A stretch of DNA of 64,000 bases, taken from B10-G9 sp963712165 (lineage in GTDB: Bacteria; Chloroflexota; Anaerolineae; Anaerolineales; UBA11858). Positions within the stretch are counted from its first letter, which is position 1. Each line of letters begins with the position of its first letter. A model generated the notes under the pieces. The model did not search any database. It was not told the origin of the DNA and saw only the letters and a program-made list of their open reading frames with translations. The stretch is from assembly GCA_963712165.1 (NCBI GenBank), contig CAVQGY010000002.1, positions 868,001-932,000 on the forward strand, read 5' to 3'. Shown piece by piece: positions 43,382 to 51,895 of the stretch. The translations under genes were made by a program, and so were the position numbers.

Positions 43382-43522
43382 ATCATATTCCTTCACAAAA
43401 CACACGACATATTAATGAAAAGGTGTGCTGCTTGAAGGGAAGCGAACACATTTTTATTATACCACTCCTGCCTCTTCGAAGCCTTTTCTTAGAAGTCCCG
43501 GGTGGGGGGTTAGAAGGCATAA

Positions 43523-43549
43523 AAAAACCCCGGAATAACCGGGGTTTTT
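43523..43549 (-). terminator. Terminator of the nfnA-nfnB operon (minus strand)
   Basis: Perfect 11-bp arms AAAAACCCCGG / CCGGGGTTTTT (43523-43533 and 43539-43549) with a 5-nt loop lie 22 bp past the nfnB stop and before gyrA. Confidence 0.9.
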
Positions 43550-43570
43550 AGAGGATTTTCAGTAATGGGT

Positions 43571-45001
43571 TCAGCTGGCCAGGTATTCGTTGATGGCTTT
43601 TGCAGCCACTCGCCCAGCTCCCATCGCCTTGATGACAGTGGCAGAGCCGGTGACTATATCCCCTCCAGCGAAAACGCCCTTTTTGGAGGTTTCGCCGGTC
43701 TCTTCATCTACCAGGAAGGTGCCCCATTTGCTGGTTTTCAGTTCAGGGGTGGTTTCGGCAATGAATTTTCTAGGAGTGGTGCCCAGGGCGACAATGACTG
43801 TATCTACGTCAACGATATGCTCCGAACCTTTGATAGGAACCGGGCGCCTTCGACCAGAGTCATCCGGCTCGCCAAGCTCCATCCTGATGCATTCTACCTG
43901 CGTGACGGAGTTCCTATCATTCCCGATAAAGCGAATCGGATTGGTCAGTAAATTGAAGATGATCCCTTCCTCTTCGGCATGGTGGATCTCTTCTTCCCTG
44001 GCGGGCATTTGGTCTCGAGCCCGGCGGTAAATGATGCTGACTTCTGTATCGTCTCCACCGACCCTTTTTGCGCACCGGGCGGCATCCATGGCAACATTGC
44101 CCGCTCCGATCACAGCAACTCTTTTGCCCACCTTGATTGGTGTGACGTAGTCTTCACGAAAGGCTTTCATCAGGTTGACCCGGGTCAGGAATTCATTGGC
44201 AGAGCTGACGCCATTCAGGTTTTCTCCAGGTATATTCAAGAACATGGGTGTTCCTGCGCCGGTCCCGATGAAGACCGCATCAAAACCATCTTCTTCCATT
44301 AATTGTTGGATTGTGCGGGTTTTTCCGATCAGCATGTTGAGCTTGATCTCCGCGCCCATTTGAATCAGGGTATCTATCTCTGCCTTAACGATGGCTTTAG
44401 GCAGGCGGAATTCCGGGATGCCATAGACAAGCACGCCGCCAAGTGAGTGGAGAGCCTCAAAAACGGTGACATGATGACCGGCTTGCAGCAGCTCATAGGA
44501 GACGGTGATGCCAGCTGGACCGGATCCGACAACGGCTACTCTTTTACCTGTTGCGGGAGCGATTTCAGGTATGCTGGGCTCCCCATGCTCGCGCTCATAA
44601 TCAGCCACAAAACGCTCCAGCCGACCAATAGCTACTGGCTCGTCGATCTTTCCAACAACACAAACTTGCTCACATTGCTCTTCCTGGGGGCAGACCCGGC
44701 CGCAGACAGCCGGGAGCAGGTTGGTCTCCTTTATTTTTTGAGCGGCTCCAATGAAATCACCTTCTGTGATCAGCTGAATGAACCCGGTGATATCTACCGA
44801 TACCGGACAGCCGTCGATGCAGGGCTGTTTGGGGCACTGCAGGCAGCGTTTGGCTTCAGTGATGGCAAGTTCCTCGGTAAATCCTAGGGCTACTTCATTG
44901 AAGTCCTGGTTGCGAACATCCGGGGCCCGGACCGGCATTGGCTGGCGGGGAATGCGTTCCTTCTTCTGACGGGGGGGGCGTGAGCTTTTTTCTTCCGTCA
45001 T
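43571..45001 (-). CDS. nfnB: NfnB-like large subunit of NADH-dependent ferredoxin:NADP+ oxidoreductase (GltD-like)
   Basis: A 476-aa flavoprotein often annotated as glutamate synthase small subunit. The N-terminal part holds two Fe-S cysteine groups: CLQCPKQPCIDGCPV and CGRVCPQEEQCEQVC. An FAD-binding GSGPAGITVSYEL (about residues 154-166) and an NADPH-binding GAGNVAMDAARCAKR (about 293-307) follow. Its start overlaps the end of the NfnA gene by 4 bp (ATGA). That pairing with a dihydroorotate-dehydrogenase-type electron transfer subunit, and the absence of a glutamate synthase large subunit, points to NfnAB, which bifurcates electrons between NADH, ferredoxin and NADPH. The GltD alternative is less likely. 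Confidence 0.9.
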   Translation of the reverse strand: MTEEKSSRPPRQKKERIPRQPMPVRAPDVRNQDFNEVALGFTEELAITEAKRCLQCPKQPCIDGCPVSVDITGFIQLITEGDFIGAAQKIKETNLLPAVCGRVCPQEEQCEQVCVVGKIDEPVAIGRLERFVADYEREHGEPSIPEIAPATGKRVAVVGSGPAGITVSYELLQAGHHVTVFEALHSLGGVLVYGIPEFRLPKAIVKAEIDTLIQMGAEIKLNMLIGKTRTIQQLMEEDGFDAVFIGTGAGTPMFLNIPGENLNGVSSANEFLTRVNLMKAFREDYVTPIKVGKRVAVIGAGNVAMDAARCAKRVGGDDTEVSIIYRRARDQMPAREEEIHHAEEEGIIFNLLTNPIRFIGNDRNSVTQVECIRMELGEPDDSGRRRPVPIKGSEHIVDVDTVIVALGTTPRKFIAETTPELKTSKWGTFLVDEETGETSKKGVFAGGDIVTGSATVIKAMGAGRVAAKAINEYLAS

Positions 45002-45843
45002 TTTGATCTCTCCTGTTCAGCATCAGCGATAATATTGTCCATCTGGCAAGCCTGCTCGTCACGATAGTAGTTATGCTTGGCGATCTGTTCCTCAAAATCG
45101 ACCAGGTGGGCATCGAATTCTGGGCCGTCCACGCAGGCAAATTTGACCTCGTCTCCTACAGTGACCCGGCAGCCGCCACACATGCCGGTGCCGTCGATCA
45201 TTATGGCATTTAAGCTGGCGATTGTGTGGATCTTATAGGGACGGGTGACTTCAGCGACCGCTTTCATCATCATGGTTGGCCCGATCGCTACCACAAGATC
45301 GATCTTTTTCTTCTCATCGATCAAGCCTTGCAGTACTGTGGATCCAAAACCTTTGATCCCGTAGCTGCCGTCATCCGTGGTAATGATCAGCTCATCGCTG
45401 ACAGCTCCCAGTTCTTCTTCCAGGATCAGAAGTTCCTTATTTCGGGCGCCATTAATGGTGATGACATAGTTGCCGGCTTCTTTTAATCCCTTCACGATAG
45501 GATACAAAACTGCTGTACCCACACCTCCGCCGACACAGACGACTGTGCCGAATTTTTCCATATCGGTTGGCCTTCCAAGAGGCCCCAGAACATCCAGGAA
45601 ACTATCTCCAACCTCATAACATACCAGGCAGGTCGTACTGAACCCGGCCTGCTGGATGATCAGGTCAATGGTTCCTTTTTCAGGATCGGAATCCACGATG
45701 GTCAGCGGCACTCTTTCGCTGGTTTCTTCAGCCCGGATAACCACAAATTGACCTGGTTCTCTGGACCGAGCGACTTCAGGCGCCTCGACGCTGAAACGTG
45801 TAATATTCGGCGCAAGAACCTGTTTCTTGGTTATTCTATACAT
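44998..45843 (-). CDS. nfnA: NfnA-like small subunit (FAD/NAD-binding, 2Fe-2S)
   Basis: A 281-aa protein of the ferredoxin-NADP+ reductase-like group. The FAD-binding barrel contains EPGQFVVIRAEE and RVPLTIVD. The NAD-binding part starts VVCVGGGVGTAVLYPIVKGL near residue 103. The C-terminal 2Fe-2S loop reads DGTGMCGGCRV ... FACVDGPEFD, with one Asp and three Cys as likely ligands, as in NfnA. It is first in a two-gene operon with NfnB (4-bp overlap) that ends at the terminator at 43523-43549. AGGAG precedes the ATG. The likely role is supplying NADPH or reduced ferredoxin in an anaerobe. Confidence 0.9.
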   Translation of the reverse strand: MYRITKKQVLAPNITRFSVEAPEVARSREPGQFVVIRAEETSERVPLTIVDSDPEKGTIDLIIQQAGFSTTCLVCYEVGDSFLDVLGPLGRPTDMEKFGTVVCVGGGVGTAVLYPIVKGLKEAGNYVITINGARNKELLILEEELGAVSDELIITTDDGSYGIKGFGSTVLQGLIDEKKKIDLVVAIGPTMMMKAVAEVTRPYKIHTIASLNAIMIDGTGMCGGCRVTVGDEVKFACVDGPEFDAHLVDFEEQIAKHNYYRDEQACQMDNIIADAEQERSK

Positions 45844-46090
45844 GGTTAATCTCCTGAGACCCTAGCGGGATTAAATTTGCCTTCTGGCACATTATAAATT
45901 ATAACTAGCCAGTTTTTCAGTTCGTCACTATTTTTCAGGTAACATGTCATAAATTCCCAGGCGTAAAGGCATAAGGATATTCAAAAGCTTTCTGGGTATA
46001 CTATCTCCAGCTTGACCAAGAGCCTCTTCCCGCATCAGGCACAACTGATATGATTAAGGAAGAAAAAAGGCTAGATCTTAGAGGATGCTG

Positions 46091-46627
46091 ATGGTAGAAG
46101 AAAGAACCCCCAAATCTCACACTCCCCCCACTGAGCTGATTAAGGATGGCTTCCAGCGGCGCTATTACAGCAGTTTGAAAAACTTCTGGAAGGACCTCAG
46201 ATACCTGATTTCACATCGGGACGAGATCAAGGGCGCCATGCGCTCCGATCTGGTCAGGACCGCATTCAGAGAGCGTTTGATGCTGGCTGTCACTGAGGTT
46301 AACCAGTGCCGCTACTGCAGGACCTTCCACGTCGGGCAGGCAAAACAGGCTGGTATTCCCATCGAAGAGATTACTGAATACCTCAAAGGGGGCATACCAG
46401 ATGATGTGCCTGATGAGCAGAAGCTGGCAGTCTGTTATGCCCAACATTGGGCTGAAACCGGTGCTGACCCTGATCGAGACTATGTCGACCAGGTCAGGAG
46501 TACTTATTCTGAAAAAGGTTTCCAGGACATAAGCATGGTGTTGAGAATGATCTGGATGGGGAACCTGTTGGGCAATACGGCGGATTATTTCCTGTACAGG
46601 ATCTCTTTTGGGAAATGGGGTGTTTGA
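46091..46627 (+). CDS. Carboxymuconolactone decarboxylase/AhpD-like protein
   Basis: A 178-aa helical protein with the AhpD-type redox motif NQCRYCRTFHVGQA (Cys-X2-Cys-X3-His near residues 72-79). In AhpD this reduces a peroxiredoxin partner; here no peroxiredoxin is adjacent, so the partner is unknown. ATG 46091 is preferred over 46085 because GAGG (46081-46084) abuts the earlier ATG but is well spaced from the later one. Not clearly in an operon; cutA begins 52 bp downstream on the same strand. Confidence 0.87.
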   Translation: MVEERTPKSHTPPTELIKDGFQRRYYSSLKNFWKDLRYLISHRDEIKGAMRSDLVRTAFRERLMLAVTEVNQCRYCRTFHVGQAKQAGIPIEEITEYLKGGIPDDVPDEQKLAVCYAQHWAETGADPDRDYVDQVRSTYSEKGFQDISMVLRMIWMGNLLGNTADYFLYRISFGKWGV

Positions 46628-46679
46628 ACCTTTACTCTAAGAGTCATCAGGCAAGGTCTCAAATATCACTGGAGAAGAT

Positions 46680-47015
46680 ATGGAAGGAAAGGAAACCCTC
46701 CTGCTTGTGCTGACTACGGCACCTGATCTCAAGACTGCCAGGGATCTGGCAAAGGCTTTGGTTACCAGGAAGATCGCCGCCTGTGTGAATGTTTTCCCTG
46801 GGCTGGTGTCGGTCTATTCTTGGGAGGAGGCTCTCCAAGAGGATGAAGAAGTCTTGTTATTGATCAAATCCCGGGGGGGACTGCTTGAGAGTCAGTTGAT
46901 CCCACTGATCCATGAACTCCATCCCTATGATCTTCCGGAGATCATCGCCCTGCCAATCCTGGCTGGAGAAAAGAACTACCTTGAATGGGTCCTCAATGAA
47001 ACCACAGGAGAGTAA
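46680..47015 (+). CDS. cutA: CutA1 divalent ion tolerance protein
   Basis: A 111-aa trimeric ferredoxin-fold protein of the CutA1 family. It shows the standard core: VLTTAPDLKTARDLAKALV, KIAACVNVFPGLVSVYSW, EEDEEVLLLIKS-like DEEVLLLIKSR, and LHPYDLPEIIALPI. GGAGAAG precedes the ATG. CutA1 is linked to copper tolerance in E. coli, but its true role is unsettled. Confidence 0.95.
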   Translation: MEGKETLLLVLTTAPDLKTARDLAKALVTRKIAACVNVFPGLVSVYSWEEALQEDEEVLLLIKSRGGLLESQLIPLIHELHPYDLPEIIALPILAGEKNYLEWVLNETTGE

Positions 47016-47164
47016 CTCTCCCTTCAAATTAGAGTTATGGGTCCAGAGAAGTATTTGAGAGCCAATGGCTTTCATCCGCTGAAGTAGTGGTATCATAATT
47101 TTGTCCATCAGGCGGAGGACTTATTACCTTCGCGGGTGTAGATCCCTTTCAGATAAGAGGTGAT

Positions 47165-48667
47165 ATGCAAGAGAAACTCAACCAACTAAAATCTATTTTA
47201 GCAACTATTTCAGATCTGCATGGCGCAACGGCCTTATTAAGCTGGGACCAGCAATGTTATATGCCCCCTGGGGGCGTAGCTGCCCGCGGGAACCAGATCG
47301 GCACCCTGAGCAGCCTTGCTCACTCAAAATTCATCTCTGATGAAGTTGGCTCTTTATTGGAGGAGCTTAAACCGTATGCAGAATCCCTCGATCCGGAAAG
47401 TGACGAAGCTTGTTTGATTGAAGTCACTGACCGTGATTATAAGAAAGCAACCAAGGTCCCCAATGAATATGTAGCGGAATGGTCCAGGGTAACCACCGTT
47501 GCCCACGGCGCCTGGGAAGAAGCCAGGGCAAATGATGATTTCTCGCATTTCCAACCCCATCTTGAAAGGATCGTGGAAATGAGGCGCCAGTATGCAGATT
47601 TCTTTAAGCCTTATACCCATATATACGATCCGCTCCTGGATGAGTTTGAACCGGGCATGACCACTGCAGAAGTGCAGGAGATCTTCACAGGCATGCGCCC
47701 CAGGCAGGTGGAATTGATCAAGGCGATCAGTGAAAAACCACAGGTAGATGACAGCTTCCTGCATTTACACTATGCTGATCCGGATCAATGGGCCTTCGGT
47801 GAGGAAGCCATCACTAAATTTGGATATGACTGGAATCGCGGCCGGCAGGACAAAGCCGCCCACCCATTTACGACAGGTTTTGGCCTGGGTGATATTCGCA
47901 TTACCACCCGTGTGGACGAGAATTTCCTCAACACGGCCCTGTTTGGCACCCTGCATGAAGCCGGCCATGCCATTTACGAGCAGGGCATTGCCGAAGAGCT
48001 AGACCGAACCCCCTTGGGAGGAGGAGCTTCCCTGGCTATCCATGAATCCCAGTCCCGTATGTACGAAAACCTGCTGGGACGTTCTTATGATTTTTGGGTC
48101 CACTTCTTCCCTCAGCTTCAGGAAAGGTTCAAAACACAGCTGGGCAATGTCGACCTGGATGCTTTTTATAAAGGCATCAATAAAGTAGAACCCTCCCTGA
48201 TCCGGGTAGAAGCCGATGAGGCGACTTACAACCTGCACATCATGCTGCGTTTAGAATTGGAAATTGCCCTCATAGAAGACAAACTCGCCGTTTCCGATCT
48301 GCCAGAAGCCTGGAATGAACGTATGGAAGACTATCTGGGAGTAACACCACCCAATAACGCTGATGGTGTCCTTCAGGATGTCCACTGGTCAGCAGGTATT
48401 CTGGGATATTTCCCGACCTATGCTCTGGGCAACCTGGTTTCCAATCAGCTCTGGGAGAGGATCAATCAAGATATTCCGGGCCTATCCGGTCAGATCCAGG
48501 AAGGCAATTTTGGGGAACTTTTGACCTGGCTGCGGGAGAATGTCCACCGGCATGGTGCCAAATTCAAACCCCAGCATCTGGTAAAAAAGGTAGTCGGAAC
48601 GTCAATTTCCCCCGAACCATACCTGAAATACTTGAATGATAAATTTGGGAAAATCTACGAACTTTAG
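47165..48667 (+). CDS. M32-family metallocarboxypeptidase (carboxypeptidase Taq type)
   Basis: A 500-aa all-helical cytoplasmic carboxypeptidase that removes C-terminal residues using a metal bound by HEAGH (residues 264-268, in GTLHEAGHAIYEQG). Other M32 hallmarks: HPFTTGFGLGDIRITTR (about 237-253, the HPF and DxRxT motifs), GGASLAIHESQSRMYENLLGR (HES/GQ-type motif giving the third ligand) and IRVEADEATYNLHI. Length is typical. AAGAGGTG precedes the ATG. Confidence 0.95.
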   Translation: MQEKLNQLKSILATISDLHGATALLSWDQQCYMPPGGVAARGNQIGTLSSLAHSKFISDEVGSLLEELKPYAESLDPESDEACLIEVTDRDYKKATKVPNEYVAEWSRVTTVAHGAWEEARANDDFSHFQPHLERIVEMRRQYADFFKPYTHIYDPLLDEFEPGMTTAEVQEIFTGMRPRQVELIKAISEKPQVDDSFLHLHYADPDQWAFGEEAITKFGYDWNRGRQDKAAHPFTTGFGLGDIRITTRVDENFLNTALFGTLHEAGHAIYEQGIAEELDRTPLGGGASLAIHESQSRMYENLLGRSYDFWVHFFPQLQERFKTQLGNVDLDAFYKGINKVEPSLIRVEADEATYNLHIMLRLELEIALIEDKLAVSDLPEAWNERMEDYLGVTPPNNADGVLQDVHWSAGILGYFPTYALGNLVSNQLWERINQDIPGLSGQIQEGNFGELLTWLRENVHRHGAKFKPQHLVKKVVGTSISPEPYLKYLNDKFGKIYEL

Positions 48668-48725
48668 GGACAGATAACAGATCACTGATTATAATCAACT
48701 CTAATACTGACAGGAAGGAGAACCT

Positions 48726-49091
48726 GTGGGACAGATTTTATTTGTTGACGATGATACTGATTCATTAGCGATGTATGTGAAAGCCGTCTCGTTAGCAAAT
48801 CATGAGGCTGACATCGCATCCAGTGCCCTGGAAGGCTGGGATCTGATCAAGAAGAACAACTATGACCTGATCTTCGTGGATCTTAATATCCCTGGTATGT
48901 CAGGATACGAACTTCTGCAGAAGATCCAGGGCGACGACCAGGAAAGATCAACCCCGGTGATCATCATATCCGCCATGCCGGAGGAAAGTTATCTAGTTGA
49001 GGATGTTCTTAAAGCAGGAGCCCAGTTATTCCTTGAAAAACCAGTAGCCCTGGATGAGCTGTACTCGGTGATTGAAAAATTCAGAGGTTAA
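48726..49091 (+). CDS. Receiver-domain response regulator (no output domain)
   Basis: A 121-aa single receiver domain. Acidic pocket D8-D9, phospho-acceptor D52 (FVDLNIPG), the conserved Ser in IIISA and Lys in LEKPV are all present. It has no DNA-binding domain, so it probably passes phosphate or binds a partner protein. GTG start with AAGGAG at 48714-48719. No histidine kinase gene is adjacent. Confidence 0.92.
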   Translation: MGQILFVDDDTDSLAMYVKAVSLANHEADIASSALEGWDLIKKNNYDLIFVDLNIPGMSGYELLQKIQGDDQERSTPVIIISAMPEESYLVEDVLKAGAQLFLEKPVALDELYSVIEKFRG

Positions 49092-49129
49092 ACAATTATT
49101 CCCACCCAAACTGAAATCATCTTTCGATA

Positions 49130-50128
49130 ATGAAGCGCTGCCGGTCTGCCCTGATCCTGTCTCTTTTCCTTCTGCTGACTGCCGGATGCTCAGGTCTGCC
49201 AGGGATGGGTTTACCTACACTTATTCCTGAAGACAAACTGCCCACGGTGATCGAGTTGACTGCCCAGGCTCTGATCGATCAAGATCTGGTAATCCTTCCA
49301 CCAACCTTTACGATCGATCCCGCGTCGGCTACAGCATCTCCGACAATGACTGAAGAGCCAACCGCCACCCTGACTCCCCTAGTTTCTCCCACACCTACAC
49401 TCAATATCGTGATGGGCACACCGGAGCCGGCAAAGGTCCCCAATCCACTTCCTCAACCGGAAATCCAGATCATCAGCCCGGGGCGTTTATCACGTTTCCA
49501 ATCTCCTTTTAGGCTCCATCTATACCTTGTCCCTCCCCGCAACGATCGGGAAGAGGATATTATTTATCAGATCTCCCTGTATGGAGAGAATGGGCGGGTA
49601 ATCAAGCGGGAAACCATCACGCGTACGCCTGAAGAGAGTCAGATCCCACATTTGATCTTGTATCTTGATTTCAAGATAACCGGTCAGGCTGAAACTGCTC
49701 GATTGGAGATCAGCTCGATTGACCCTTACAACAGGGTGACCGTCGTTGAAACTACAGATGTGGTCTTACTGGCTGAGGGGGAGGAGCAGATCAAAACCAT
49801 CCTTAATCTGGATCCGGATATGATCATCCAACAACCAATCCCCAGTACGTTAATCCAGGGTGACAAGATAATAGTCCAGGGCTTGACCAGGGTCGCTCCA
49901 GGCGATGAGCTGCAGGTCGAATGTCTCAACCGTGACGGAGGTGTGATCGGTTCCGGTGCTATTGAAGTTGATGAGGAAGACCTTGAAGGTGGCTATCGTT
50001 CCTTTTCAGGAGAGATTCCCTTCCAGGTAGGTTATTCTTCCTGGATCAGAGTCCAGGTTATTGCCAGGGATGGAAAATTCTCTGGAATCCAGGCGCTATC
50101 GAGTGTCGAGGTTCTCGTCAGCCCTTGA
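49130..50128 (+). CDS. Lipoprotein with Thr/Pro-rich linker and Ig-like domains
   Basis: A 332-aa lipoprotein: signal ALILSLFLLLTAGC with lipobox Cys at residue 20. A Thr/Pro/Ser-rich linker follows (about residues 60-100, with SPTMTEEPTATLTP), of the type common in extracellular proteins of Anaerolineae. The rest forms two or so beta-rich modules (ISPGRLSRFQSPFRLHLYL; QQPIPSTLIQGDKIIVQGLT), probably Ig-like or Gmad2-like. No catalytic motif is seen. The ATG has no strong Shine-Dalgarno sequence. It converges with murJ over 14 bp. Confidence 0.82.
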   Translation: MKRCRSALILSLFLLLTAGCSGLPGMGLPTLIPEDKLPTVIELTAQALIDQDLVILPPTFTIDPASATASPTMTEEPTATLTPLVSPTPTLNIVMGTPEPAKVPNPLPQPEIQIISPGRLSRFQSPFRLHLYLVPPRNDREEDIIYQISLYGENGRVIKRETITRTPEESQIPHLILYLDFKITGQAETARLEISSIDPYNRVTVVETTDVVLLAEGEEQIKTILNLDPDMIIQQPIPSTLIQGDKIIVQGLTRVAPGDELQVECLNRDGGVIGSGAIEVDEEDLEGGYRSFSGEIPFQVGYSSWIRVQVIARDGKFSGIQALSSVEVLVSP

Positions 50129-50142
50129 TCTGACAGCCGGCT

Positions 50143-51738
50143 TTAGTTCCTGCCGAAGCGTCTCTGGAAGACTCTCACAAGCTGTCCTACTTCATCTGTT
50201 TTTAGAATGGCCAATCCCGCGCTGTAAACGATGAGGGCGATGAGAATCCCGCCCAGAGTGAAAACCCAACCGGGGAGGTCTCGGCCCAGGGAAAACCAGA
50301 TCCAGATCGCAGAACTCATCAGAGCCCCTGAGAGCAGCGACTTTCCCAACCCTGTCCAAACAAAAGTCCCTTCCAAGCCTTTTAGTCGAACCCGCATGAT
50401 CAAGATCAAGCCGACCATTTCCAGGGCTGTTGCCAGGGTATTGGCCAGAGCCAAACCCCCATGGGGCATCCAGCCCCAGCGCTGAAATTGGGAAGAAAAG
50501 ATAAAACTGAAGGCCACATTGAGAGACATGGCGCCAATCCCGACCAGCACGGGGGTTTTCGTATCGTGCAGGGCATAAAAGCTCCGGGCCAGGATTTCCA
50601 CCAGGGCGTGCCCAACCAGGCCTGCGCTGTACCACAACAAAGCCCAGGCAACCAGCCGAGTGGAAACTGTGGTGAACTCGCCCCGCTCGTAAATGAGAGT
50701 GATGATAGGCTCACGAAGCAGGATCAGACCCAGGCTGGCGGGCACGGAAAGCAGCAGGATTCCCCGCATGGAAGCGGCCAGCGAGTTTCTCATTTCGGAC
50801 AGCTTGTTCTTAGCCACCTGGGCGGAAAAAGTGGGCAGGGCCGCAGTGGCGATGGATTGGGCAATCACCGCCTGGGGCATGAGCATTAGCGCAAACGCCA
50901 TTTGAATGGCAGTGACGCTGCCGTCTGGCTGCATGGAAGCCAGCCTGACATTGATCCAGAGATTAAGCTGTACTACAGCTACGCCCAGCAAGCGCGGGCC
51001 CATTAAGCTGGCGACCTCACGAACATCCGGGGAAGTTAATCCCAGGGTGGGGGAATAGGAGCCATTTTGTTTGAAGAGCAGGGGCAGCTGAAGGATCAGA
51101 TGGCCGGCAGCGCCGATCAATACACCCCAGGCCAGACCATTGATGCCCATTTTAGGCGAGAGCACGACCACGCCAAAGATCATCCCCAGTTGATACATAG
51201 CCGGGGTCAGAGCGGGTATGAAAAATCTCTGCCTGGAGTTAAGGATTCCCATCACCAGGCCGCTGAGGCTAAACAGAACAACTGAAGGCAGCATCAGGCG
51301 GGTAAGTGAAATAGTCAGGGCCTCCTTGACCGGATCGGCCGCAAATCCGGGTGCGAGCACATAGCGGACGAGTTGGGGGGCAAAGATGGCTGCCAGCCCG
51401 GCCAGGAGGATGGTGATAATGAGTATCAGGTTAAAAATTGAAGAGGCCAGGCGCCAGGCATCCTGGCGTTTTTCCTTGGCCAGCAAGCTTATGAAAGTGG
51501 GTATAAAAGCAGACCCCAGCGCCCCTCCAGCGACCAGGTTGAAAAGGGTTTCCGAGATGCGATTGGCCGCATTAAACGCCTCCATGGCATCTGTGGTACC
51601 GAAAGCATTGGCAACCAGGATTGATCGGAGTAAACCGGTTAGATTACTGAGCACCAGTGCAGTCGTCACAAGACTGGCAGCGCGGGCGATTTGGCGATTG
51701 GCAGATTGGGAACCCGGGGGGAGGGATTCATTCTTCAC
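50143..51738 (-). CDS. murJ: Lipid II flippase MurJ
   Basis: A 531-aa protein of the MOP superfamily with about 14 hydrophobic helices. It shows the MurJ N-terminus SLVTTALVLSNLTGLLRSIL and AFGTTDAMEAFNAANRISET, then LVAGGALGSAFIPTF. Conserved Arg in TGLLR (equivalent to the flippase pocket) and later Arg residues such as REPIITLIYERGEF are present. It moves lipid II across the membrane for peptidoglycan synthesis. It is divergent from secA. Confidence 0.95.
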   Translation of the reverse strand: MKNESLPPGSQSANRQIARAASLVTTALVLSNLTGLLRSILVANAFGTTDAMEAFNAANRISETLFNLVAGGALGSAFIPTFISLLAKEKRQDAWRLASSIFNLILIITILLAGLAAIFAPQLVRYVLAPGFAADPVKEALTISLTRLMLPSVVLFSLSGLVMGILNSRQRFFIPALTPAMYQLGMIFGVVVLSPKMGINGLAWGVLIGAAGHLILQLPLLFKQNGSYSPTLGLTSPDVREVASLMGPRLLGVAVVQLNLWINVRLASMQPDGSVTAIQMAFALMLMPQAVIAQSIATAALPTFSAQVAKNKLSEMRNSLAASMRGILLLSVPASLGLILLREPIITLIYERGEFTTVSTRLVAWALLWYSAGLVGHALVEILARSFYALHDTKTPVLVGIGAMSLNVAFSFIFSSQFQRWGWMPHGGLALANTLATALEMVGLILIMRVRLKGLEGTFVWTGLGKSLLSGALMSSAIWIWFSLGRDLPGWVFTLGGILIALIVYSAGLAILKTDEVGQLVRVFQRRFGRN

Positions 51739-51824
51739 AATCTTGGATTATATCATCTCCTGCTTCCCGATAGAACGGGCCCTTACCCGCCCCGGGTTCT
51801 AAGGAAAACTATATATCGGTATGC

Positions 51825-51830
51825 TATAAT
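51825..51830 (+). promoter_or_regulatory. Extended -10 promoter element upstream of secA
   Basis: TATAAT preceded by TGC (ATGCTATAAT, 51821-51830) fits an extended -10. No good -35 hexamer was found at the expected spacing. It would give a 5' leader of about 59 nt before the ATG at 51896. Confidence 0.5.
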
Positions 51831-51895
51831 CGCTCCAGAAATTGACTGTTTACCGACAGGATTTCCTGCCAAATAATTACGCACAAGGTGAACTG

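Noticed and set aside
43571..45001. Glutamate synthase small subunit (GltD) as the name
   Set aside because: No large glutamate synthase subunit is present and the overlapping upstream partner is an NfnA-type protein, so NfnB fits better.
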